Assembly (NCBI GenBank): GCA_963170055.1
Contig: CAUJGJ010000213.1
Span: forward strand, 248,001-312,000
Length of the DNA stretch: 64,000 bases
From: Halisarca cf. caerulea
Lineage: Eukaryota > Porifera > Demospongiae > Chondrillida > Halisarcidae
Direction of reading: 5' to 3'
Part shown: in pieces, positions 1-13,700 of the stretch
Layout of the letters: each line of letters opens with the position of its first letter
How positions within the stretch are numbered: the stretch's first letter is position 1
The notes under the pieces: model-generated
Databases searched by the model: none
Told to the model about the DNA's origin: nothing
The model's input: only the letters and a program-made list of their open reading frames with translations
Made by a program: the position numbers and the translations under genes

Positions 1-40
1 CTTAACTACTGTGGGCGTATTTGTGTAATGTTGGATATGC

Positions 41-73
41 TGGTGCTAATACCAATATTTGGCACTAGCACCA
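41..73. other. 33-bp imperfect palindrome (first of about 615)
   Basis: The first copy in the window shows the design. Arm TGGTGCTA is at 41-48 and its complement TAGCACCA at 66-73. Inner arm CCAA is at 52-55 and TTGG at 59-62. The centre is TAT at 56-58. The 3-base stretches ATA (49-51) and CAC (63-65) pair only at their middle T-A, leaving two A-C mismatches. As a hairpin this is a 15-position stem with two mismatches and a 3-base loop. It recurs every 104 bp throughout the array. Cruciform formation or protein binding as a dyad is inference. Confidence 0.9.
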
Positions 74-2848
74 CGCACATTCCCAGTGGAAACACATGAC
101 CTTTCTGAAGTGCTGTGGGCGTATTTGTGTAGTGTTGGATATGCTGGTGCTAATACCAATATTTGGCACTAGCACCACGCACATTCCCAGTGGACACACA
201 TGAAGTTTCTTTACTACTGTGGGCGTATTTGTGTAATGTTGGATATGCTGGTGCTAATACCAATATTTGGCACTAGCACCACGCACATTCCCAGTGGACA
301 CACATGACCTTTCTGAAGTGCTGTGGGCGTATTTGTGTAGTGTTGGATATGCTGGTGCTAATACCAATATTTGGCACTAGCACCACGCACATTCCAAGTG
401 GACAAACATGAAGTTTCTGAAGTGCTGTGGGCGTATTTATGTAGTGTTTTATATGCTGGTGCTAATACCAATATTTGGCACTAGCACCACGCACATTCCC
501 AGTGGACACACATGAAGTTTCTGAAGTGCTGTGGGCGTATTTGTGTAGTGTTGGATATGCTGAAGTTAATACCAATATTTGGCACTAGCACCACGCACAT
601 TCCCAGTGGACACACATGACCTTTCTGAAGTGCTGTGGGCGTATTTGTGTAGTGTTGGATATGCTGGTGCTAATACCAATATTTGGCACTAGCACCACGC
701 ACATTCCCAGTGGACACACATGAAGTTTCTTAACTACTGTGGGCGTATTTGTGTAAAGTTGGATATGCTGGTGCTAATACCAATATTTGGCACTAGCACC
801 ACGCACATTCCTAGTAGACACACATGAAGTTTCTTAACTACTTTGGGCGTATTTGTGTAATGTTGGATATGCTGGTGCTAATACCAATATTTGGCACTAG
901 CACCACGCACATTCCCAGTGGACACACATGACCTTTCTGAAGTGCTGTGGGCGTATTTGTGTAATGTTGGATATGCTGGTGCTAATACCAATATTTGGCA
1001 CTAGCACCACGCACATTCCCAGTGGACACACATGACCTTTCTGAAGTGCTGTGGGCGTATTTGTATAGTGTTGGATATACTGGTGCTAATACCAATATTT
1101 GGCTCTAGCACCACGCACATTCCCAGTGGACACACATGAAGTTTCTGAAGTGCTGTGGGCGTATTTGTGTAGTGTTGGATATGCTGGTGCTAATACCAAT
1201 ATTTGGCACTAGCACCACGCACATTCCAAGTGGACAAACATGAAGTTTCTGAAGTGCTGTGGGCGTATTTGTGTAATGTTGGATATGCTGGTGCTAATAC
1301 CAATATTTGGCACTAGCACCACGCACATTCCCAGTGGAAACACATGACCTTTCTGAAGTGCTGTGGGCGTATTTGTGTAGTGTTGGATATGCTGGTGCTA
1401 AAACCAATATTTGACACTAGTACCACGCACATTCCCAGTGGACAAACATGAAGTTTCTGAAGTGCTGTGGGCGTATTTGTGTAGTGGTTTATATGCTGGT
1501 GCTAATACCAATATTTGGCACTAGCACCACGCACATTCCCAGTGGACACACATGAAGTTTCTGTAGTGCTGTGGGCGTATTTGTGTAGTGTTGGATATGC
1601 TGGTGCTAATACCAATATTAGGAACTAACACCACGCACATTCCCAATGGACACACATGAAGTTTCTGAAGTGCTGTGGGTGTATTTGTGTAAAGTTGGAT
1701 ATGCTGGTGCTAATACCAATATTTGGCACTAGCACCACGCACATTCCCAGTGGACACACATGACCTTTCTGAAGTGCTGTGGGCGTATTTGTGTAGTGTT
1801 GGATATGCTGGTACTAATACCAATATTTGGCACTAGCACCACGCACATTCCCAGTGGACACACATGAGGTTTCTTAACTACTGTGGGCGTATTTGTGTAA
1901 TGTTGGATATGCTGGTGCTAATACCAATATTTGGCACTAGCACCACGCACATTCCTAGTAGACACACATGAAGTTTCTTAACTACTTTGGGCGTATTTGT
2001 GTAATGTTGGATATGCTGGTGCTAATACCAATATTTGGCACTAGCACCACGCACATTCCCAGTGGACACACATGACCTTTCTGAAGTGCTGTGGGCGTAT
2101 TTGTGTAGTGTTGGATATGCTGGTGCTAATACCAATATTTGGCACTAGCACCACGCACATTCCCAGTAGACACACATGAAGTTTCTTAACTACTGTGGGC
2201 GTATTTGTGTAATGTTGGATATGCTGGTGCTAATACCAATATTTGGCACTAGCACCACGTACATTCCCAGTGGACACACATGAAGTTTCTGAAGTGCTGT
2301 TGGCGTATTTGTGTAGTGTTGGATATGCTGGTGCTAATACAAATATTTGGCACTAGCACCACGCACATTCCCAGTGGAAACACATGACCTTTCTGAAGTG
2401 CTGTGGGCGTATTTGTGTAGTGTTGGATATGCTGGTGCTAATACCAATATTTGACACTAGTACCACGCACATTCCCAGTGGACAAACATGAAGTTTCTGA
2501 AGTGCTGTGGGCGTATTTGTGTAGTGGTTTATATGCTGGTGCTAATACCAATATTTGGCACTAGCACCACGCACATTCCCAGTGGACACACATGACCTTT
2601 CTGAAGTGCTGTGGGCGTATTTGTGTAGTGTTGGATATGCTGGTGCTAATACCAATATTTGGCAATAGCACCACGCACATTCCAAGTGGACAAACATGAA
2701 GTTTCTGAAGTGCTGTGGGCGTATTTATGTAGTGTTTTATATGCTGGTGCTAATACCAATATTTGGCACTAGCACCACGCACATTCCCAGTGGACACACA
2801 TGAAGTTTCTGAAGTGCTGTGGGCGTATTTGTGTAGTGTTGGATATGC

Positions 2849-5759
2849 TGAAGCTAATACCAATATTTGGCACTAGAACACGCACTTTCCCAGTGGACAC
2901 ACATGAAGTTTCTGAAGTGCTGTGGGCGTATTTGTGTAGTGTTGGATATGCTGGTGCTAATACCAATATTTGGCACTAGCACCACGCACATTCCCAGTGG
3001 ACACACATGAAGTTTCTTAACTACTGTGGGCGTATTTGTGTAAAGTTGGATATGCTGGTGCTAATACCAATATTTGGCACTAGCACCACGCACATTCCTA
3101 GTAGACACACATGAAGTTTCTTAACTACTTTGGGCGTATTTGTGTAATGTTGGATATGCTGGTGCTAATACCAATATTTGGCACTAGCACCACGCACATT
3201 CCCAGTGGACACACATGACCTTTCTGAAGTGCTGAGGGCGTATTTGTGTAATGTTGGATATGCTGGTGCTAATACCAATATTTGGCACTAGCACCACGCA
3301 CATTCCCAGTGGACACACATGACCTTTCTGAAGTGCTGTGGGCGTATTTGTATAGTGTTGGATATGCTGGTGCTAATACCAATATTTGGCACTAGCACCA
3401 CGCACATTCCCAGTGGACACACATGAAGTTTCTGAAGTGCTGTGGGCGTATTTGTGTAGTGTTGGATATGCTGGTGCTAATACCAATATTTGGCACTAGC
3501 ACCACGCACATTCCAAGTGGACAAACATGAAGTTTCTGAAGTGCTGTGGGCGTATTTGTGTAATGTTGGATATGCTGGTGCTAATACCAATATTTGGCAC
3601 TAGCACCACGCACATTCCCAGTGGAAACACATGACCTTTCTGAAGTGCTGTGGGCGTATTTGTGTAGTGTTGGATATGCTGGTGCTAAAACCAATATTTG
3701 ACACTAGTACCACGCACATTCCCAGTGGACAAACATGAAGTTTCTGAAGTGCTGTGGGCGTATTTGTGTAGTGGTTGATATTATGGTGCTAATACCAATA
3801 TTTGGCACTAGCACCACGCACATTCCCAGTGGACACACATGAAGTTTCTGTAGTGCTGTGGGCGTATTTGTGTAGTGTTGGATATGCTGGTGCTAATACC
3901 AATATTTGGAACTAACACCACGCACATTCCCAATGGACACACATGAAGTTTCTGAAGTGCTGTGGGTGTATTTGTGTAAAGTTGGATATGCTGGTGCTAA
4001 TACCAATATTTGGCACTAGCACCACGCACATTCCCAGTGGACACACATGACCTTTCTGAAGTGCTGTGGGCGTATTTGTGTAGTGTTGGATATGCTGGTA
4101 CTAATACCAATATTTGGCACTAGCACCACGCACATTCCCAGTGGACACACATGAGGTTTCTTAACTACTGTGGGCGTATTTGTGTAATGTTGGATATGCT
4201 GGTGCTAATACCAATATTTGGCACTAGCACCACGCACATTCCTAGTAGACACACATGAAGTTTCTTAACTACTTTGGGCGTATTTGTGTAATGTTGGATA
4301 TGCTGGTGCTAATACCAATATTTGGCACTAGCACCACGCACATTCCCAGTGGATACACATGACCTTTCTGAAGTGCTGTGGGCGTATTTGTGTAGTGTTG
4401 GATATGCTGGTGCTAATACCAATATTTGGCACTAGCACCACGCACATTCCCAGTAGACACACATGAAGTTTCTTAACTACTGTGGGCGTATTTGTGTAAT
4501 GTTGGATATGCTGGTGCTAATACCAATATTTGGCACTAGCACCACGTACATTCCCAGTGGACACACATGAAGTTTCTGAAGTGCTGTGGGCGTATTTGTG
4601 TAGTGTTGGATATGCTGGTGCTAATACCAATATTTGGCACTAGCACCACGCACATTCCCAGTGGAAACACATGACCTTTCTGAAGTGCTGTGGGCGTATT
4701 TGTGTAGTGTTGGATATGCTGGTGCTAATACCAATATTTGACACTAGTACCACGCACATTCCCAGTGGACAAACATGAAGTTTCTGAAGTGCTGTGGGCG
4801 TATTTGTGTAGTGGTTTATATGCTGGTGCTAATACCAATATTTGGCACTAGCACCACGCACATTCCCAGTGGACACACATGAAGTTTCTGAAGTGCTGTG
4901 GGCGTATTTGTGTAGTGTTGGATATGCTGGTGCTAATACCAATATTTGGCACTAACACCACGCACATTCCCAGTGGACACACATGAAGTTTCTGAAGTGC
5001 TGTGGGCGTATTTGTGTAGTGTTGGATATGCTGGTGCTAATACCAATATTTGGCACTAGCACCACGCACATTCCCAGTGGACACACATGACCTTTCTGAA
5101 GTGCTGTGGGCGTATTTGTGTAGTGTTGGATATGCTGGTACTAATACCAATATTTGGCACTAGCACCACGCACATTCCCAGTGGACACACATGAAGTTTC
5201 TTAACTACTGTGGGCGTATTTGTGTAATGTTGGATATGCTGGTGCTAATACCAATATTTGGCACTAGCACCACGCACATTCCCAGTGGAAACACATGACC
5301 TTTCTGAAGTGCTGTGGGCGTATTTGTGTAGTGTTGGATATGCTGGTGCTAATACCAATATTTGGCACTAGCACCACGCACATTCCCAGTGGACACACAT
5401 GAAGTTTCTTTACTACTGTGGGCGTATTTGTGTAATGTTGGATATGCTGGTGCTAATACCAATATTTGGCACTAGCACCACGCACATTCCCAGTGGACAC
5501 ACATGACCTTTCTGAAGTGCTGTGGGCGTATTTGTGTAGTGTTGGATATGCTGGTGCTAATACCAATATTTGGCACTAGCACCACGCACATTCCAAGTGG
5601 ACAAACATGAAGTTTCTGAAGTGCTGTGGGCGTATTTATGTAGTGTTTTATATGCTGGTGCTAATACCAATATTTGGCACTAGCACCACGCACATTCCCA
5701 GTGGACACACATGAAGTTTCTGAAGTGCTGTGGGCGTATTTGTGTAGTGTTGGATATGC
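2849..5759. repeat. 28-mer HOR unit in dialect L
   Basis: One higher-order unit, measured from 'tgaagctaat' to the next copy, is 2,911 bp, or 28 monomers minus a 1-bp deletion at about 2877. It contains 'gctgaggg' (3231), 'aaaaccaatatttgacac', 'gtggttgata' (3771), 'ttctgtagtgctg', a 'ggatacacatg' tag (about 4352) and the L tags. The unit from 5760 is the same except that one type C monomer near its start is missing, giving 27 monomers. Confidence 0.85.
2873..2885. other. 1-bp deletion in palindrome arm
   Basis: The usual 'ctagcaccacgc' reads 'ctagaacacgc' here, one base short, together with 'actttcc' for 'acattcc'. The change falls in the right arm of the 33-bp palindrome and shifts monomer phase by -1. 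The same allele recurs at about 32,101, so it was copied with the surrounding block. Confidence 0.85.
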
Positions 5760-8567
5760 TGAAGCTAATACCAATATTTGGCACTAGCACCACGCACATT
5801 CCCAGTGGACACACATGAAGTTTCTTAACTACTGTGGGCGTATTTGTGTAAAGTTGGATATGCTGGTGCTAATACCAATATTTGGCACTAGCACCACGCA
5901 CATTCCTAGTAGACACACATGAAGTTTCTTAACTACTTTGGGCGTATTTGTGTAATGTTGGATATGCTGGTGCTAATACCAATATTTGGCACTAGCACCA
6001 CGCACATTCCCAGTGGACACACATGACCTTTCTGAAGTGCTGAGGGCGTATTTGTGTAATGTTGGATATGCTGGTGCTAATACCAATATTTGGCACTAGC
6101 ACCACGCACATTCCCAGTGGACACACATGACCTTTCTGAAGTGCTGTGGGCGTATTTGTATAGTGTTGGATATGCTGGTGCTAATACCAATATTTGGCAC
6201 TAGCACCACGCACATTCCCAGTGGACACACATGAAGTTTCTGAAGTGCTGTGGGCGTATTTGTGTAGTGTTGGATATGCTGGTGCTAATACCAATATTTG
6301 GCACTAGCACCACGCACATTCCAAGTGGACAAACATGAAGTTTCTGAAGTGCTGTGGGCGTATTTGTGTAATGTTGGATATGCTGGTGCTAATACCAATA
6401 TTTGGCACTAGCACCACGCACATTCCCAGTGGAAACACATGACCTTTCTGAAGTGCTGTGGGCGTATTTGTGTAGTGTTGGATATGCTGGTGCTAAAACC
6501 AATATTTGACACTAGTACCACGCACATTCCCAGTGGACAAACATGAAGTTTCTGAAGTGCTGTGGGCGTATTTGTGTAGTGGTTGATATTATGGTGCTAA
6601 TACCAATATTTGGCACTAGCACCACGCACATTCCCAGTGGACACACATGAAGTTTCTGTAGTGCTGTGGGCGTATTTGTGCAGTGTTGGATATGCTGGTG
6701 CTAATACCAATATTTGGAACTAACACCACGCACATTCCCAATGGACACACATGAAGTTTCTGAAGTGCTGTGGGTGTATTTGTGTAAAGTTGGATATGCT
6801 GGTGCTAATACCAATATTTGGCACTAGCACCACGCACATTCCCAGTGGACACACATGACCTTTCTGAAGTGCTTTGGGCGTATTTGTGTAGTGTTGGATA
6901 TGCTGGTACTAATACCAATATTTGGCACTAGCACCACGCACATTCCCAGTGGACACACATGAGGTTTCTTAACTACTGTGGGCGTATTTGTGTAATGTTG
7001 GATATGCTGGTGCTAATACCAATATTTGGCACTAGCACCACGCACATTCCTAGTAGACACACATGAAGTTTCTTAACTACTTTGGGCGTATTTGTGTAAT
7101 GTTGGATATGCTGGTGCTAATACCAATATTTGGCACTAGCACCACGCACATTCCCAGTGGATACACATGACCTTTCTGAAGTGCTGTGGGCGTATTTGTG
7201 TAGTGTTGGATATGCTGGTGCTAATACCAATATTTGGCACTAGCACCACGCACATTCCCAGTAGACACACATGAAGTTTCTTAACTACTGTGGGCGTATT
7301 TGTGTAATGTTGGATATGCTGGTGCTAATACCAATATTTGGCACTAGCACCACGTACATTCCCAGTGGACACACATGAAGTTTCTGAAGTGCTGTGGGCG
7401 TATTTGTGTAGTGTTGGATATGCTGGTGCTAATACCAATATTTGGCACTAGCACCACGCACATTCCCAGTGGAAACACATGACCTTTCTGAAGTGCTGTG
7501 GGCGTATTTGTGTAGTGTTGGATATGCTGGTGCTAATACCAATATTTGACACTAGTACCACGCACATTCCCAGTGGACAAACATGAAGTTTCTGAAGTGC
7601 TGTGGGCGTATTTGTGTAGTGGTTTATATGCTGGTGCTAATACCAATATTTGGCACTAGCACCACGCACATTCCCAGTGGACACACATGAAGTTTCTGAA
7701 GTGCTGTGGGCGTATTTGTGTAGTGTTGGATATGCTGGTGCTAATACCAATATTTGGCACTAACACCACGCACATTCCCAGTGGACACACATGAAGTTTC
7801 TGAAGTGCTGTGGGCGTATTTGTGTAGTGTTGGATATGCTGGTGCTAATACCAATATTTGGCACTAGCACCACGCACATTCCCAGTGGACACACATGACC
7901 TTTCTGAAGTGCTGTGGGCGTATTTGTGTAGTGTTGGATATGCTGGTACTAATACCAATATTTGGCACTAGCACCACGCACATTCCCAGTGGACACACAT
8001 GAAGTTTCTTAACTACTGTGGGCGTATTTGTGTAATGTTGGATATGCTGGTGCTAATACCAATATTTGGCACTAGCACCACGCACATTCCCAGTGGAAAC
8101 ACATGACCTTTCTGAAGTGCTGTGGGCGTATTTGTGTAGTGTTGGATATGCTGGTGCTAATACCAATATTTGGCACTAGCACCACGCACATTCCCAGTGG
8201 ACACACATGAAGTTTCTTTACTACTGTGGGCGTATTTGTGTAATGTTGGATATGCTGGTGCTAATACCAATATTTGGCACTAGCACCACGCACATTCCCA
8301 GTGGACACACATGACCTTTCTGAAGTGCTGTGGGCGTATTTGTGTAGTGTTGGATATGCTGGTGCTAATACCAATATTTGGCACTAGCACCACGCACATT
8401 CCAAGTGGACAAACATGAAGTTTCTGAAGTGCTGTGGGCGTATTTATGTAGTGTTTTATATGCTGGTGCTAATACCAATATTTGGCACTAGCACCACGCA
8501 CATTCCCAGTGGACACACATGAAGTTTCTGAAGTGCTGTGGGCGTATTTGTGTAGTGTTGGATATGC
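5760..8567. repeat. 27-mer HOR unit in dialect L
   Basis: A near-copy of the preceding unit, 2,808 bp or exactly 27 monomers long. It shares 'gctgaggg' (6039), 'gtggttgata' (6579) and the 'ggatacacatg' variant (about 7160). It lacks the C monomer after the 'gctgaagc' monomer. Private differences include 'tgtgcagtg' near 6,680 and 'gctttgggcg' near 6,872. The high similarity suggests recent unequal exchange. Confidence 0.85.
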
Positions 8568-9107
8568 TGAAGCTAATACCAATATTTGGCACTAGCACCA
8601 CACACATTCCCAGTGGACACACATGAAGTTTCTGAAGTGCTGTGGGCGTATTTGTGTAGTGTTGGATATGCTGGTGCTAATACCAATATTTGGCACTAGC
8701 ACCACGCACATTCCCAGTGGACACACATGAAGTTTCTTAACTACTGTGGGCGTATTTGTGTAAAGTTGGATATGCTGGTGCTAATACCAATATTTGGCAC
8801 TAGCACCACGCACATTCCTAGTAGACACACATGAAGTTTCTTAACTACTTTGGGCGTATTTGTGTAATGTTGGATATGCTGGTGCTAATACCAATATTTG
8901 GCACTAGCACCACGCACATTCCCAGTGGACACACATGACCTTTCTGAAGTGCTGTGGGCGTATTTGTGTAATGTTGGATATGCTGGTGCTAATACCAATA
9001 TTTGGCACTAGCACCACGCACATTCCCAGTGGACACACATGACCTTTCTGAAGTGCTGTGGGCGTATTTGTATAGTGTTGGATATGCTGGTGCTAATACC
9101 AATATTT

Positions 9108-9211
9108 GGCACTAGCACCACGCACATTCCCAGTGGACACACATGAAGTTTCTGAAGTGCTGTGGGCGTATTTGTGTAGTGTTGGATATGCTGGTGCTAA
9201 TACCAATATTT
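9108..9211 (+). repeat. Reference type C monomer (A/B mosaic)
   Basis: AG at 40-41 is the B state, but 'gaagtgctg' at 47-55 and 'gtagtgtt' at 72-73 are A states. The monomer therefore looks like B on the left and A on the right, with a switch between positions 41 and 47. C monomers are abundant in dialect L (1-10.8 kb and 24-38.6 kb) and scarce in the right third. The mosaic origin is inferred from the pattern; an ancestral state with later loss is an alternative. Confidence 0.85.
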
Positions 9212-9716
9212 GGCACTAGCACCACGCACATTCCAAGTGGACAAACATGAAGTTTCTGAAGTGCTGTGGGCGTATTTGTGTAATGTTGGATATGCTGGTG
9301 CTAATACCAATATTTGGCACTAGCACCACGCACATTCCCAGTGGACACACATGAAGTTTCTGTAGTGCTGTGGGCGTATTTGTGTAGTGTTGGATATGCT
9401 GGTGCTAATACCAATATTTGGCACTAACACCACGCACATTCCCAGTGGACACACATGAAGTTTTTGAAGTGCTGTGGGTGTATTTGTGTAAAGTTGGATA
9501 TGCTGGTGCTAATACCAATATTTGGCACTAGCACCACGCACATTCCCAGTGGACACACATGACCTTTCTGAAGTGCTGTGGGCGTATTTGTGTAGTGTTG
9601 GATATGCTGGTACTAATACCAATATTTGGCACTAGCACCACGCACATTCCCAGTGGACACACATGAGGTTTCTTAACTACTGTGGGCGTATTTGTGTAAT
9701 GTTGGATATGCTGGTG

Positions 9717-10795
9717 CTAATACCAATATTTGGCACTAGCACCACGCACATTCCCAGTGGACACACATGACCTTTCCGAAGTGCAGTGGGCGTATTTGTG
9801 TATTGTTGGATATGCTGGTGCTAATACCAATATTTGGCAATAGCACCACGCACATTCCCAGTGGACACACATGACCTTTCTGAAGTGCTGTGGGCGTATT
9901 TGTGTAGTGTTGGATATGCTGGTGCTAATACCAATATTTGGCACTAGCACCACGCACATTCCCAGTGGACACACATGAAGTTTCTTAACTACTGTGGGCG
10001 TATTTGTGTAATGTTGGATATGCTGGTGCTAATACCAATATTTGGCACTAGCACCACGCACATTCCCAGTGGACACACATGAAGTTTCTGAAGTGCTGTG
10101 GGCGTATTTGTGTAGTGTTGGATATGCTGGTGCTAATACCAATATTTGGCACTAGCACCACGCACATTCCCAGTGGACACACATGACCTTTCTGAAGTGC
10201 AGTGGGCGTATTTGTGTAGTGTTGGATATGCTGGTGCTAATACCAATATTTGGCACTAGCACCACGCACATTCCCAGTGGACACACATGACCTTTCTGAA
10301 GTGCTGTGGGCGTATTTGTGTAGTGTTGGATATGCTGGTGCTAATACCAATATTTGGCACTAGCACCACGCACATTCCCAGTGGACACACATGAAGTTTC
10401 TTAACTACTGCGGGCGTATTTGTGTAATGTTGGATATGCTGGTGCTAATACCAATATTTGGCACTAGCACCACGCACATTCCCAGTGGACACACATGACC
10501 TTTCTGAAGTGCTGTGGGCGTATTTGTATAGTGTTGGATATGCTGGTGCTAATACCAATATTTGGCACTAGCACCACGCACATTCCTAGTAGACACACAT
10601 GAAGTTTCTTAACTACTTTGGGCGTATTTGTGTAATGTTGGATATGCTGGTGCTAATACCAATATTTGGCACTAGCACCACGCACATTCCCAGTGGACAC
10701 ACATGACCTTTCTGAAGTGCTGTGGGCGTATTTGTGTAGTGTTGGATATGCTGGTGCTAATACCAATATTTGGCACTAGCACCACGCACATTCCC
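9717..10795. repeat. Junction segment L to R, duplicated at 36,238
   Basis: About ten monomers that include an unusual one with 'cctttccgaagtgcagtg' and 'gtattgtt' (9,771 onward), then 'gaagtgcagtggg' (about 10,200) and 'actgcgggcg' (about 10,408). The same ordered set lies at 36,238-37,316, offset 26,521 bp. Similarity stops where this copy goes into the dialect R C monomer with 'gtagtattgg'. The other copy reads 'cccagtag' followed by a B monomer and stays in dialect L. Confidence 0.82.
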
Positions 10796-13700
10796 AGTGG
10801 ACACACATGAAGTTTCTGAAGTGCTGTGGGCGTATTTGTGTAGTATTGGATATGCTTGTGCTAATACCAATATTTGGCACTAGCACCACGCACATTCACG
10901 GTGAACACACATGAAGTTTCTTAACAACTGTAAGCGTATTTGTGTAGTATTGGATATGCTGGTGCTAATACCAATATTTGGCACTAGCACCACGCACATT
11001 CCCAGTGGACACACATGACCTTTCTGAAGTGCTGTGGGCGTATTTGTGTAGTGTTGGATATGCTGGTACTAATACCAATATTTGGCACTAGTACCACGCA
11101 CATTCCCAGTGGACACACATGAAGTTTCTTAACTACTGTGGGCGTATTTGTGTAAAGTTGGATATGCTGGTGCTAATACCAATATTTGGCACTAACACCA
11201 CGCACATTCCCAGTGGACACACATGAAGTTTCTTAATTACTGTGGGCGTATTTGTGTAGTGTTGGATATGCTGGTGCTAATACCAATATTTGGCACTAGC
11301 ACCACGCACATTCCCAGTGGACACACATGACCTTTCTGAAGTGCTGTGGGCGTATTTGTGTAGTGTTGGATATGCTGGTGCTAATACCAATATTTGGCAC
11401 TAGCACCACGCACATTCCCAGTGGACACACATGACCTTTCTGAAGTGCTGTGGGCGTATTTGTGTAGTGTTGGATATGCTGGTGCTAATACCAATATTTG
11501 GCACTAACACCACGCACATTCCCAGTGGACACACATGATGTTTCTTAACTACTGTGGGCGTATTTGTGTAAAGTTGGATATGCTGGTGCTAATACCAATA
11601 TTTGGCACTAGCACCACGCACATTCCCAGTGGACACACATGACCTTTCTGAAGTGCTGTGGGCGTATTTGTGTAGTGTTGGATATACTGGTGCTAATACC
11701 AATATTTGGCACTAGCACCACGCACATTCCCAGTGGACACACATGAAGTTTCTTAACTACTGTGGGCGTATTTGTGTAATGTTGGATATGCTGGTGCTAA
11801 TACCAATATTTGGCACTAGCACCACGCACATTCCCAGTGGACACACATGACCTTTCTGAAGTGCTGTGGGCGTATTTGTGTAGTGTTGGATATGCTGGTG
11901 CTAATACCAATATTTGGTACTAGCACCACGCACATTCCCAGTGGACACACATGAAGTTTCTGAAGTGCTGTGGGCGTATTTGTGTAGTATTGGATATGCT
12001 GGTGCTAATACCAATATTTGGCACTAGCACCACGCACATTCCCGGTGGACACACATGAAGTTTCTTAACTACTGTAAGCGTATTTGTGTAGTGTTGGATA
12101 TGCTGGTGCTAATACCAATATTTGGCACTAGCACCACGCACATTCCCAGTGGACACACATGACCTTTCTGAAGTGCTGTGGGCGTATTTGTGTAGTGTTG
12201 GATATGCTGGTAATAATACCAATATTTGGCACTAGTACCACGCACATTCCCAGTGGACACACATGAAGTTTTTTAACTACTGTGGGCGTATTTGTGTAAA
12301 GTTGGATATGCTGGTGCTAATACCAATATTTGGCACTAGCACCACGCACATTCCCAGTGGACACACATGAAGTTTCTTAATTAATGTGGGCGTATTTGTG
12401 TAGTGTTGGATATGCTGGTGCTAATACCAATATTTGGCACTAGCACCACGCACATTCCCAGTGGACACACATGACCTTTCTGAAGTGCTGTGGGCGTATT
12501 TGTGTAGTGTTGGATATACTGGTGCTAATACCAATATTTGGCACTAACACCACGCACATTCCCAGTGGACACACATGAAGTTACTTAACTACTGTGGGCG
12601 TATTTGTGTAATGTTGGATATGCTGGTGCTAATACCAATATTTGGCACTAGCACCACGCACATTCCCAGTGGACACACATGACCTTTCTGAAGTGCTGTG
12701 GGCGTATTTGTGTAGTGTTGGATATACTGGTGCTAATACCAATATTTGGCACTAGCACCACGCACATTCCCAGTGGACACAAATGAAGTTTCTTAACTAC
12801 TGTGGGCGTATTTGTGTAATGTTGGATATGCTGGTGCTAATACCAATATTTGGCACTAGCACCACGCACATTCCCAGTGGACACACATGACCTTTCTGAA
12901 GTGCTGTGGGCGTATTTGTGTAGTGTTGGATATGCTGGTGCTAATACCAATATTTGGCACTAGCACCACGCACATTCCCAGTGGACACACATGACCTTTC
13001 TGAAGTGCTGTGGGCGTATTTGTGTAGTGTTGGATATGCTGGTGCTAATACCAATATTTGGCACTAGCACCACGCACATTCCCAGTGGACACACATGAAG
13101 TTTCTGAAGTGCTGTGGGCGTATTTGTGTAGTATTGGATATGCTGGTGCTAATACCAATATTTGGCACTAGCACCACGCACATTCCCGGTGGACACACAT
13201 GAAGTTTCTTAACTACTGTAAGCGTATTTGTGTAGTGTTGGATATGTTGGTGCTAATACCAATATTTGGCACTAGCACCACGCACATTCCCAATGGACAC
13301 ACATGACCTTTCTGAAGTGCTGTGGGCGTATTTGTGTAGTGTTGGATATGCTGGTGCTAATACCAATATTTGGCACTAGCACCACGCACATTCCCAGTGG
13401 ACACACATGAAGTTTCTTAATTACTGTGGGCGTATTTGTGTAGTGTTGGATATGCTGGTGCTAATACCAATATTTGGCATTAGCACCACGCACATTCCCA
13501 GTGGACACACATGACCTTTCTGAAGTGCTGTGGGCGTATTTGTGTAGTGTTGGATATGCTGGTGCTAATACCAATATTTGGCACTAGCACCACGCACATT
13601 CCCAGTGGACACACATGACCTTTCTGAAGTGCTGTGGGCGTATTTGTGTAGTGTTGGATATGCTGATGTTAATACCAATATTTGGCACTAGCACCACGCA

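Larger units (their letters stand above)
1..10795. repeat. Dialect L, first block (28/27/22-mer HOR)
   Basis: This block is rich in C monomers and private variants: 'tagtagacac' followed by 'actttggg', 'ccaagtggacaaac', 'gtggtttata', 'tttatgtagtgtttta' and 'gctgaagctaat'. The last tag is at 561 (as gaagtt), 2849, 5760 and 8568. Spacings are 22, 28 (minus 1 bp) and 27 monomers. Other tags agree: 'gctgaggg' at 3231 and 6039, and 'gtggttgata' at 3771 and 6579, both 2,808 bp apart. The last kilobase (about 9,717-10,795) carries fewer L tags and is shared with 36,238-37,316. Confidence 0.88.

Noticed and set aside
2769..2966. 65-codon minus-strand frame across the 1-bp deletion (also at 31,994-32,191)
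   Set aside because: It exists only because a 1-bp deletion changes phase between two monomers. It is a by-product, not a conserved gene.
9717..9974. 85-codon minus-strand reading frame, repeated at 36,238-36,495
   Set aside because: The frame is read from the satellite itself. Because 104 is not a multiple of three, each monomer is read in a different frame and the same few peptides recur wherever stops are absent. There is no codon bias or non-repeat sequence, and the second copy is explained by the block duplication.
12069..12260. Recurrent 63-codon minus-strand frames (also 15,502; 18,103; 19,039; 20,079; 21,431), and the 85-codon one at 16,542
   Set aside because: They coincide with the 'tgtaagcg' monomer followed by the 'ggtaataat' monomer, and recur because the HOR does. 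Nothing marks them as coding.
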